A stretch of 64,000 nt of DNA from a bacterium (lineage in GTDB: Bacteria; UBA10199; JAIBAG01): contig JAIBAG010000009.1 in the NCBI GenBank assembly GCA_019695305.1, positions 27,508-91,507 on the forward strand, written 5' to 3'. The notes under the pieces are model-generated. The model was not told the origin of the DNA. It did no database searches and saw only the letters and a program-made list of their open reading frames with translations. Position numbers and translations under genes: made by a program. Of this stretch, positions 54,618 to 61,935 are shown one piece after another (the first letter of the stretch is position 1; the number at the start of each line of letters is the position of its first letter).

Positions 54618-55304
54618 ATGTTAACGCTTGTTCCTACGCCATTAGATGATGATAGCCCACTTGAGACGGTAGCACTCGAACTATTGCGCCATGCCTCACA
54701 GAATCTTGACAAAAATATCTTTTTAATTGAAGAGCCCAAAGAAGGACGCCGCCGCTGGATTCATTTTGGACTCCCGCGCGAAGCAATTGATTCTTTTGTT
54801 TTATTTAACGAGCAAACACAAAAAACCGAAACGCCCCACATTATTGAAAAACTAAAACAAGGACATCATGTGTATCTGATGAGCGATTCTGGGCTTCCCT
54901 GTGTGTGTGATCCCGGTTCTCAATTAGTTGATGCTTGTCATAACGCAGGAATCCGCGTCACATCCACTCCTTTTCCCAATTCAATGATGCTGGCCTTGGC
55001 CCTTTCGGGTTTTGATGCATCACAATTTGTATTTGAAGGTTTTTTACCTCGTGAATCAGACGCCCGGCAGAGAGAATTAACGCGCATACTTGCGTTGCCG
55101 CGCGTATCGATTGTGATGGATACACCGTATCGTTTAAAAAGTTTATTAGAAGATATCGCCACACTAAAAACCAGCCGCAGGCTGTTTGTGGCTTTGGATT
55201 TAAATCAGAAAACTGAAGAGCTGCACCGCGGAACGATAAAGCAAATCATAGAAAAAATAGCCGATTTTAAGAGGGAATTTGTGCTGGTGGTAGGGCTAAC
55301 TTAA
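54618..55304 (+). CDS. RsmI-like SAM-dependent methyltransferase (tetrapyrrole methylase fold)
   Basis: This 228-aa protein carries LVPTPLDDDSP at the start, SDSGLPCVCDPGSQLV (SAM-binding, close to RsmI SDAGTP...DPG), and a segment FEGFLPRESDARQRELTRI typical of RsmI. RsmI methylates the 2'-O of C1402 in 16S rRNA. This protein is shorter than RsmI (near 285 aa) and its motif is altered, so it may be a divergent member of the same fold. Its 3' end overlaps the convergent transposase gene by 38 bases. Confidence 0.75.
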   Translation: MLTLVPTPLDDDSPLETVALELLRHASQNLDKNIFLIEEPKEGRRRWIHFGLPREAIDSFVLFNEQTQKTETPHIIEKLKQGHHVYLMSDSGLPCVCDPGSQLVDACHNAGIRVTSTPFPNSMMLALALSGFDASQFVFEGFLPRESDARQRELTRILALPRVSIVMDTPYRLKSLLEDIATLKTSRRLFVALDLNQKTEELHRGTIKQIIEKIADFKREFVLVVGLT

Positions 55305-55818
55305 TATTTTGCGGATTATTTTTATCTAATGCCCATTGTAATGGGTTGTTTCGTATATATTCTCTGATTTTCAACAATGAATCTTCATTTCGGATAATGT
55401 GTTCGTAATAGTTGCGTTGCCAGAGTGGTCCAGTTTGATTGCGTAGTTTGTTACATTGTATGGCCGATATGGATTTAAATGCGCACATGACATCTCCCAA
55501 TGTAGGGGCGCTGCTTGCTGCGCCCTCTTGAGATGGCAGGTTTTGAGCTGCCATTTCATTAAGAATAATAATTCCATGGATGTGATTTGGCATCAGAGTA
55601 AATTCGTCCAATTCGATTCCTAAAAACCTACTTTTTAAATGAAACCAGGTATTAATGATAATATTGCCCAATTCATTTGGTATGACCTGCTCATTGATGA
55701 GCTCTCCAAACAAACATTCTTTATTTTTGACACATACTGTTACAAAGTAATACCCGTATTGGTCATAATCATAACCTTTCATTCGTAAATTTTTACGATT
55801 GTGTTCAAGATCCGACAT
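55267..55818 (-). CDS. REP-associated tyrosine transposase (RAYT, Y1/HUH)
   Basis: This 183-aa Y1 transposase has YYFVTVCVKNKECLFG, the HUH motif in LMPNHIHGIIIL, and the catalytic-Tyr segment IREYIRNNPLQW. RAYTs mobilise or maintain REP palindromes as single strands. A REP-like palindrome lies 127 bases upstream of the start codon and another is embedded in the coding region (about residues 98-106). Compared with the Y1 protein at 46901 it is shorter and lacks the C-terminal HTH. Confidence 0.88.
   Translation of the reverse strand: MSDLEHNRKNLRMKGYDYDQYGYYFVTVCVKNKECLFGELINEQVIPNELGNIIINTWFHLKSRFLGIELDEFTLMPNHIHGIIILNEMAAQNLPSQEGAASSAPTLGDVMCAFKSISAIQCNKLRNQTGPLWQRNYYEHIIRNEDSLLKIREYIRNNPLQWALDKNNPQNIKLALPPAQIPS
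55501..55525. repeat. REP-like palindrome inside the RAYT coding sequence
   Basis: TGTAGGGGC-GCT-GCTTGC-TGC-GCCC has the same layout as the palindrome at 55945-55969. The gene stays in frame across it and it encodes the segment AASSAP. The match suggests a repeat inserted into, or evolved within, its own transposase gene. Confidence 0.65.
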
Positions 55819-55944
55819 GCAACAGATATCGGTAAGATGGATATGAAAGTTTCGTTTATGATGAATTTTTTAGATGAATACTGTTTTTATGGTGGGTGTG
55901 CTGCTCGTGAAGCTTGCGCCCTTGTAAATTAAGCCCATCTATGA

Positions 55945-55969
55945 GGGCAGGGCAAGCCCTGCCCCTACA
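55945..55969. repeat. REP-like palindrome upstream of RAYT and downstream of typA
   Basis: The perfect stem GGGCAGGGC / GCCCTGCCC has a 2-base centre followed by CTACA. On the other strand it reads TGTAGGGGC-AGG-GCTTGC-CCT-GCCC. It lies in the 181-bp gap 55819-55999, where no gene is seen. Confidence 0.75.
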
Positions 55970-55999
55970 TGAAGACAACAGATAAATTATAGAATGGGA

Positions 56000-57823
56000 T
56001 TAACTATTCTTCTTCTCTTCAATCTTACGCTGCGTACTATTTAAAATCGCTTTTCTTAAACGCACATTTTTAGGTGTGGCTTCTACGTATTCATCATCGC
56101 GAATAAATTCGATGGCTTGTTCCAAGGTCATGGGTACCACAGGTGTGAGTACCACGTGTTCATCCTTACCCGAAGCACGCATGTTGGTGAGTTTTTTGGT
56201 ACGTGTCACGTTAATTTCTAAATCGTTGTCACGATTATGTTCGCCCACAATCATGCCTTCGTATACGGCATCGCCGGGTAAAATAAACATACGGCCACGG
56301 TCTTCTAAATGGAAAATACCGTAAGCAACGGCTTCGCCTAAACGATCAGAAATAAGAGAGCCGGAAAGCCGCGAGGTAATTTCACCGCGGTAAGGTTCGT
56401 ATCCTTCAAGATAGGCATTCATAATGCCTGTTCCCTTGGTGTCGGTTAAAAATTCGTTGCGGTAACCAATAAGACCACGGGAGGGAATAGAAAATTCCAA
56501 ACGGATACGGCCATCGCCGTAGGCATGCATGTTCACCATGCGTCCTTTGCGCATGGAGAGTTTTTCGGTAATCACACCCATAAAGGTGTCGCTACATTCC
56601 ACCAAAAGATGTTCGATAGGTTCTAATTTTTGCCCTTTTTCTTCTTTAAACAAAATTTGTGGTTTGCCTACGCATAGTTCAAAGCCTTCACGGCGCATGG
56701 TTTCAATGAGCACCGCCATCTGGAATTCGCCGCGCCCTTTTACAATGTAAGCTTCGCCGGTAGGGTCTTGTTCAATCTGGATGGCCACATTGTAGAGGGT
56801 TTCTTTTTTAAGACGTTCCAAAATGCGGGCGCCCTGTACGAGCTTGCCCTCTTTACCAACAAGAGGCGAAGTGTTGGGCATAAAACGCATAGCCACAGTA
56901 GGTTCATCGACTATTAAACGTTTTAAAGCTTTGGGATTTTCTTTGTGAGTAATCGTATCGCCAATTTTTACTTCGTCAATACCCGATACAATGACAATAT
57001 CACCCGGATCCACCTGATCCACTTCTTTAAACTGCACTCCATCATAAACTTGTAATTTAGAGACACGTAAACTTTTGGCCTGATTACTTTCGTCGATAAG
57101 CGCTAATTCTTCATTCTTTTTAGCACTGCCATGGAAAACTTTACCGATCGCTAAACGTCCCAAATAATCGGAGTAACCGATATTGCACACCAGCATCTGA
57201 AATGGGTCGCCCACTTCGTGGGTTGGAGGAGGAATGTGTTTCACAATAGCTTCGTAGAGGGGAACTAAATTGGTGCCTTTTTCTTCCAGCGAATTTTGAG
57301 CAATACCATCGCGGCCAATGGCGAAGAGAACGGGGAAATCAATCTGTTTGTCGTCAGCACCTAAATCGATAAAAAGAGAGTAAATTTCATTTAATACTTC
57401 CTGGGGGCGGGCGTCTTTACGGTCGATCTTGTTTACAACAACAATAATTTTAAGATGATCTTTAAGGGCCTTCTGCAACACAAAACGAGTTTGTGGCAAA
57501 GGGCCTTCGGCAGAATCAACGAGAAGAATAGCGCCATCGGCCATGCGCAGGGCGCGTTCTACTTCACCACCAAAATCGGCGTGGCCTGGGGTATCAATAA
57601 TATTGATCTTCACACCGCCATACACCACCGAGCAGTTTTTAGCCGCAATAGTAATCCCGCGTTCGCGTTCCAAATCCATACTATCCATCACGCGATCGCC
57701 TACTTCCTGGTTATCACGGTACATGCCGCTTTGGCGAAAAAGGTGGTCCACCAGGGTGGTTTTGCCATGATCCACGTGAGCGATAATGGCGATATTACGG
57801 ATATTGGGATTTTCTTGTTTCAT
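56000..57823 (-). CDS. typA: TypA/BipA translational GTPase
   Basis: This 607-aa ribosome-binding GTPase has G1 AHVDHGKTT, G2/switch RERGITI, G3 DTPGHADFG, and G4 NKIDR. EF-G-like domains and the BipA-specific C-terminal region follow (PSRGLIGYRNEFLTDTKG). It helps 50S assembly and stress adaptation. The length is normal. The -10 TATAAC ends 7 bases before the ATG and there is no Shine-Dalgarno. Confidence 0.97.
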   Translation of the reverse strand: MKQENPNIRNIAIIAHVDHGKTTLVDHLFRQSGMYRDNQEVGDRVMDSMDLERERGITIAAKNCSVVYGGVKINIIDTPGHADFGGEVERALRMADGAILLVDSAEGPLPQTRFVLQKALKDHLKIIVVVNKIDRKDARPQEVLNEIYSLFIDLGADDKQIDFPVLFAIGRDGIAQNSLEEKGTNLVPLYEAIVKHIPPPTHEVGDPFQMLVCNIGYSDYLGRLAIGKVFHGSAKKNEELALIDESNQAKSLRVSKLQVYDGVQFKEVDQVDPGDIVIVSGIDEVKIGDTITHKENPKALKRLIVDEPTVAMRFMPNTSPLVGKEGKLVQGARILERLKKETLYNVAIQIEQDPTGEAYIVKGRGEFQMAVLIETMRREGFELCVGKPQILFKEEKGQKLEPIEHLLVECSDTFMGVITEKLSMRKGRMVNMHAYGDGRIRLEFSIPSRGLIGYRNEFLTDTKGTGIMNAYLEGYEPYRGEITSRLSGSLISDRLGEAVAYGIFHLEDRGRMFILPGDAVYEGMIVGEHNRDNDLEINVTRTKKLTNMRASGKDEHVVLTPVVPMTLEQAIEFIRDDEYVEATPKNVRLRKAILNSTQRKIEEKKNS

Positions 57824-57830
57824 ACGTTAA

Positions 57831-57836
57831 GTTATA
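57831..57836 (-). promoter_or_regulatory. -10 element of typA
   Basis: TATAAC (reading leftwards) ends 7 bases before the typA ATG, so the transcript would be leaderless or nearly so. Confidence 0.45.
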
Positions 57837-57883
57837 TTTTTCAGATTAATCGTTAAACCTAGAGAATTGATTATAATTGCAAG

Positions 57884-58010
57884 GGTTTAGCGATAGACTC
57901 GCCCATCGAAGACCTGATAGTAGATCAGGACGCAGAAGGGTCAATAGTCTTTCTTCGTTTAAAGGAGGTTCTCCCTACCTGTATGAGGGCCAATAAGCCA
58001 GCATTTTTTT
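57884..58010 (+). ncRNA. Candidate structured RNA (small RNA or 5' leader)
   Basis: A TATAAT at 57872-57877 could start a transcript near 57884. It would fold into a long imperfect rod: TTTA/TAAA, CGA/TCG, AGACT/AGTCT and GCCC/GGGT around the apical hairpin CCTGAT-AGTAG-ATCAGG (57913-57929). A short hairpin GGAG-GTT-CTCC follows, then T7 at 58004-58010. It lies 37 bases before the ATG of the next gene. No known RNA family was recognised; the 223-bp gap has no protein gene. Confidence 0.4.
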
Positions 58011-58046
58011 GTTTCTTTTCTATTATCCCTTTGATAAACCAAGAAT

Positions 58047-59084
58047 ATGTCCGCAACATTGAGCTTGGCTTATACGTCCGCCGCCCTCGATTTAGGCGCG
58101 CTGATGGATGACTTATACCTTCTTCTTGAAGAAAAGGGTCTTCTTACGCCCGAGAAAAAGCAGGAAATTCTTAACAAATACGAAGAAACCAAAGCCCAGT
58201 GGAATAAAACCATTGAGAGTTATCGCCAAAGCTTACAGGCTTTGCCCGTAGAGCTTAAAAAACGTCCCTTTATCAAGCAAGCATTAGCCGATCTCGAAAA
58301 ATTTGAAGGCTCGCTTAAGCATTTTTACGAAGCTCACCAGTTAGATGCTACCTTTAACAATCTTAAAAAAAATGCAGAAACTTTAAAGGAACAACTAACT
58401 CTCTTGTCCGATCACCCGCTTATTGAAAAATTTTTACGTGGCGAACCTATTTTAGCCTCTAAAAAGACTATCCAATGGGGACGTAAATTTGGGCACGCGG
58501 CCTTTGGTATTTTCTTTATCACGCTTTTTTACTATTCGCATCTGCCGCAAAATGTAATTTGGGGACTAACCGGCGCCTTTTTAGTTTGGGCCTTTACGCT
58601 TGAAACCTCGCGCCACCTAAACCCTAAAATTAACGATTGGGTATGCAAACATTTTAAACCCATCATGCGTGAAGCCGAAAAAACGCGTATTAATTCGGCC
58701 ATTTTTTACATTGTAGCCATGCTTGGAGTTTATCTTATTTTTCCGCAACCGGTTACCATGCTCACCATGATGTTTGTAGCCTTTGGCGATACCGCGGCTG
58801 GTATTGTAGGTGTGTATTGGGGTAAAACCAAGTTGCCCAATGGCACCAGCCTGGAAGGCTTTTTAGGCTGTTTTACCGCCTGCGCACTGTCCTCTTTTGT
58901 ATGTGCCGGATTCTTGTTTGCCTCCAAACTTTCCGGTTTGGATCTTTTCCTCTTCTCGGCCATGGGTGGTATTGTGGGTGCTGTAGCAGAAAGTTCTTTT
59001 AAGAAAATCGACGATAATCTTGTTATTCCTCTTTTATCGGCCCCTTCTTTGTGGGGCATCATGCATCTTTTTAATATTTTATAA
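58047..59084 (+). CDS. Polyprenol kinase / CTP-transferase-like membrane protein with N-terminal coiled coil
   Basis: The C-terminal half (from about residue 145) has six or more helices and the family signature FGDTAAGIVGVYWGKTKLP followed by SLEGFLGC. This is typical of dolichol/phytol kinases and related CTP-dependent phosphatidate cytidylyltransferase-like proteins. The N-terminal 130 residues are a soluble helical/coiled-coil domain (PEKKQEILNKYEETKAQWNK), an addition not usual for the family. The role is probably lipid or polyprenol phosphorylation. The start lacks a Shine-Dalgarno. Confidence 0.78.
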   Translation: MSATLSLAYTSAALDLGALMDDLYLLLEEKGLLTPEKKQEILNKYEETKAQWNKTIESYRQSLQALPVELKKRPFIKQALADLEKFEGSLKHFYEAHQLDATFNNLKKNAETLKEQLTLLSDHPLIEKFLRGEPILASKKTIQWGRKFGHAAFGIFFITLFYYSHLPQNVIWGLTGAFLVWAFTLETSRHLNPKINDWVCKHFKPIMREAEKTRINSAIFYIVAMLGVYLIFPQPVTMLTMMFVAFGDTAAGIVGVYWGKTKLPNGTSLEGFLGCFTACALSSFVCAGFLFASKLSGLDLFLFSAMGGIVGAVAESSFKKIDDNLVIPLLSAPSLWGIMHLFNIL

Positions 59085-59141
59085 ACTATCTTTACTTCTT
59101 TATTTCTTCCGTTATTCTTATCCCAAAAGGGGGCATTATCT

Positions 59142-60185
59142 ATGCCCGATTCAGTTATTACATCTTGTCCGCAAACCTTAATGGATACGGGTGAGCCCAT
59201 TGCTCCTCCTGATGATATTGAGGCACGTCTTCGTCAGCGGGAGGCTCTTTTTAGACGATATTCACCTGAAGGCATTGCCGCCTGTAATCCACCTCCTACC
59301 GATGAGGATATTACACCTACTGTGGCTGGCATCCCTGTGCCTAAGAAATACAAAAGCATTACCGATTTACCCCGGGTTATTCGTGGTATTTGTGCCTATA
59401 CAGGATGGAATCAAGATCATAATTTAACAGCAGATGAAATGAGGACATGGATGGATGGGACAGGATTTGGTGAGAAAGCTTTGGGGCATGCGGTAATCTC
59501 GTATTTGGATGTAGCGGATGCAATAGGCAGTTGTGGTTCTTCTGGCGATATTTTTCTTACAGATTGCTACCCAGGTATTGGCACTCCCAAAATTATTCAA
59601 ACCAATGGTGCCGAAATTAATCGTATCGATCAGCAAGCCATCGACTTGCTCAGTTTCTTTAAAGAACGTTTTGGAAATTCTATGCCTGCTTTGGGCTTAG
59701 ATGGCTCGGTAAAGCCCGATTACAACCCAAACGACATTAAACCAAACTCCACCATTTCAACAAATACTCCTCAACCCAGGCCAGATATTACACTTGTTGC
59801 CGTTGATGGAGCCAAAGAAAAAATCCAATTTTATTTTTCCTTATGCAATCGCCTTGCTACCCAAGGATTACCAAATGTTTACCTCGATTTTGCAGGATAT
59901 GAACTAGTGGGCTTTGATTTGGCAGAGCCCAATAAAGGTGAAAAAAGGTTAATTTTTAATTTTAGCCGTATAGAAGGACTCGGCCGAGTAAATGCAACGG
60001 TAACCATGACAATTTCTACATTATCACGCGAACAACAATGGAATATGCCTGAAGGATTACTGAGAAATGTCGATCTATCTGTTGTAGGAACAAGAATACC
60101 CACTATCCGTGATGATCAAGTGATCTTACCCTTAGATGATTTACGCCTAATAAGAGAAGAAATAGACTCGTTTGAAAATGATTAA
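59142..60185 (+). CDS. Hypothetical protein, 347 aa
   Basis: No family is recognised. The protein has no signal peptide or membrane helix. A Pro-rich N-terminus (PIAPPDDIEARLRQR) leads to a segment YTGWNQDHNLTADEMRTWM that resembles a calcium-loop/helix. The C-terminal half is beta-rich (YVKPDYN..., then IFNFSRIEGLGRVNATVTM). A strong Shine-Dalgarno (AAAAGGGGG) is upstream. The 3' end overlaps the convergent ogt by 4 bases. Its N-terminal style resembles the genes at 39568 and 45729. Confidence 0.6.
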   Translation: MPDSVITSCPQTLMDTGEPIAPPDDIEARLRQREALFRRYSPEGIAACNPPPTDEDITPTVAGIPVPKKYKSITDLPRVIRGICAYTGWNQDHNLTADEMRTWMDGTGFGEKALGHAVISYLDVADAIGSCGSSGDIFLTDCYPGIGTPKIIQTNGAEINRIDQQAIDLLSFFKERFGNSMPALGLDGSVKPDYNPNDIKPNSTISTNTPQPRPDITLVAVDGAKEKIQFYFSLCNRLATQGLPNVYLDFAGYELVGFDLAEPNKGEKRLIFNFSRIEGLGRVNATVTMTISTLSREQQWNMPEGLLRNVDLSVVGTRIPTIRDDQVILPLDDLRLIREEIDSFEND

Positions 60186-60667
60186 AATTGATGTTCATCT
60201 ACCTTTTCAATTTTTAAAAGCGCCTTTTTAATAGGAAGACCACTGGAATAGCCACCCAAGGTACCGTTACTGGCAATAACTCGATGACACGGTATAAAAA
60301 CAGGGATTGGGTTCTTGCCATTTGCATTGCCAACCGCTCTAAAAGCCTTAGGTTGACGTATAATTTTAGCCAAATCAGCATAACTAATCACTTTTCCATG
60401 CGGAATTGTAAGCAAACCTTTCCAAACTCTTTGCTGAAAGGGCGTTCCAATCGAAATATCGAGGTATTTTAGAGGAAATTTAGGCACTTTTTGATCATTT
60501 TTGTACAATTCAAGCCATTTTTTGGCTTCTTTTAGAGGTTTTAAGGTAATAGGACTACTTTTTTGAGAAGAAACCGGCTTTGTAAACCAAGCTCCTGTAA
60601 TACCTTTATTGTTTGCTTCTATTTTAAGACTAAAATCCTTCATTTGATAATAAAGTATTTCTTTCAT
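60182..60667 (-). CDS. ogt: Methylated-DNA-protein cysteine methyltransferase
   Basis: This 161-aa protein carries the active-site motif FIPCHRVIASNGTLGGYS (acceptor Cys in PCHRV) and the preceding winged-helix segment PHGKVISYADLAKII. It repairs O6-alkylguanine by suicide transfer of the alkyl group. An AAGGA Shine-Dalgarno lies 7 bases before the ATG. The N-terminal domain is short and Lys-rich. Confidence 0.94.
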   Translation of the reverse strand: MKEILYYQMKDFSLKIEANNKGITGAWFTKPVSSQKSSPITLKPLKEAKKWLELYKNDQKVPKFPLKYLDISIGTPFQQRVWKGLLTIPHGKVISYADLAKIIRQPKAFRAVGNANGKNPIPVFIPCHRVIASNGTLGGYSSGLPIKKALLKIEKVDEHQF

Positions 60668-60817
60668 TTCGATATCCTTCTCAATTTGAAAGCACTTTTA
60701 GAGGAGCTTTCAAAGGGTATGGATGAATAATAAATAAGTAATTTCATATACTTATTTATTTTCACCAAATGGCACAAAATCTGCATTTTTAGTCATCCGT
60801 GGGGTTGGTTGTTAAGG

Positions 60818-61192
60818 ATGAAAGAGTCTCTCGACAATTTAACAGAGAGCGAATTCGTTTTTCATACCCCGGTTGAAAAGCCGGCGGTTGGGCAATATTT
60901 TAAGAAAAACGGACATTTCGACGGCCGCCTCTTCCATTCCATGGATAAGGTAACTTATACATTTATAAGCCAAGCCAAGGAAGTTATTTCTCTTCACTTC
61001 GACAAAACACGCAATGCTATTTTTTATAAAGGCCACAATGTGGCCAATACACCCATTAACGCCGAACAATGGGACCATCTGGAAAAATTTAAATCGGCTA
61101 TTGCCTCCAGTAACGAAACTAAAAAATTCATTATTGATATCACCGAACTGCTAAACAAAATTAAAAATGAGAATTCTTCGGTAACTCCTTAA
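60818..61192 (+). CDS. Hypothetical protein with an NG/KG-x-x-V motif
   Basis: This 124-aa protein is cytosolic, with beta-rich N-terminus and helical C-terminus. The segment IFYKGHNVANTPI resembles two segments of the next protein (IILNGYHVATLI and LVINGMNVTAF). A TTG at 60809 would add three residues. No Shine-Dalgarno is well placed (AAGG is directly adjacent to the ATG). The function is unknown. Confidence 0.6.
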   Translation: MKESLDNLTESEFVFHTPVEKPAVGQYFKKNGHFDGRLFHSMDKVTYTFISQAKEVISLHFDKTRNAIFYKGHNVANTPINAEQWDHLEKFKSAIASSNETKKFIIDITELLNKIKNENSSVTP

Positions 61193-61232
61193 TTATTCCA
61201 CATAAAAAAGTAGCACTTCCTAATAAAAACAC

Positions 61233-61238
61233 TATTAT
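61233..61238 (+). promoter_or_regulatory. -10 element before the 229-aa gene
   Basis: TATTAT ends 6 bases before the GTG start at 61245, without a Shine-Dalgarno, again a leaderless pattern. Confidence 0.4.
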
Positions 61239-61244
61239 TCCCCT

Positions 61245-61934
61245 GTGGAAATAAAACCCATTCGCGTTATTGTACCGGTTAACCCCGCCGATTTTCCCCA
61301 AACCCAGGTTGATACCAAAAAACCGCGGTCTCTTGCCTCAAGCTTTAAACCACCCGAGGGAAAATGGACATTTGAAAACGGTGATATCATTTTAAATGGC
61401 TATCATGTAGCCACGCTTATTGAAGACGGTAAAAATAAACCCCAAGCTTATTTTACAAAACTGGCGGCCGATTTAGCCGCTTACCGCGAATACTTTATTC
61501 AACAAAATGCCAAACGCCGTAAAAAGAAAATTGATGGCCGCGAGGTAATTGAAGAATACGATGATACAGGCCAAATTGACCATGTGTGCGCTCTGGTTGA
61601 AGCTTATATTGGCAAAATCATGCGGCTTTTAAAACGGCGCTACGAAAATACGGCAGACGGCATGGCGGTAAATTTAGATGAAGATAGTCAACTTGTTATC
61701 AATGGCATGAACGTAACGGCCTTTTTAGTGATGGCCCGCCAATACCCTACCAAAAAAGCAAAAACATTTTTAAAAGGCCTGAAAAACCGTTTGCTCCTCA
61801 TTTTAAGCAACAAACAACGTAGTCCGTCTTACGAAAAATTTCGCGATGTGATTGAAAGTTTAATAAACGAAATTGACGGCGAACTTTTTCGCATTACACA
61901 AACCGAACGCTTACTTGAGAGCAGCCATAAGTAG
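61245..61934 (+). CDS. Hypothetical protein with duplicated NG-x-x-V segment
   Basis: This 229-aa protein starts at a GTG. It has two internal copies of a strand-turn-helix segment (GDIILNGYHVATLIEDG at about 45-60 and SQLVINGMNVTAFLV at about 147-161). Each is followed by a long basic helix with many Lys/Arg residues. It is basic, soluble, and related in motif to the preceding small protein. It directly precedes comEC (1-base gap), so it may be co-transcribed. No family is recognised. Confidence 0.65.
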   Translation: MEIKPIRVIVPVNPADFPQTQVDTKKPRSLASSFKPPEGKWTFENGDIILNGYHVATLIEDGKNKPQAYFTKLAADLAAYREYFIQQNAKRRKKKIDGREVIEEYDDTGQIDHVCALVEAYIGKIMRLLKRRYENTADGMAVNLDEDSQLVINGMNVTAFLVMARQYPTKKAKTFLKGLKNRLLLILSNKQRSPSYEKFRDVIESLINEIDGELFRITQTERLLESSHK

Positions 61935-61935
61935 T

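Noticed and set aside
57911..57941. Resemblance of ACCTGAT...CGCAGAAGGG to the 3' part of a TPP riboswitch
   Set aside because: The essential CTGAGA element and the 5' GGGGTGC region are missing, and the downstream gene has no link to thiamine.
58730..59200. 156-codon open frame opposite the polyprenol-kinase-like gene
   Set aside because: It is fully antisense to a well-supported membrane protein gene and has no recognisable motif or start signal.
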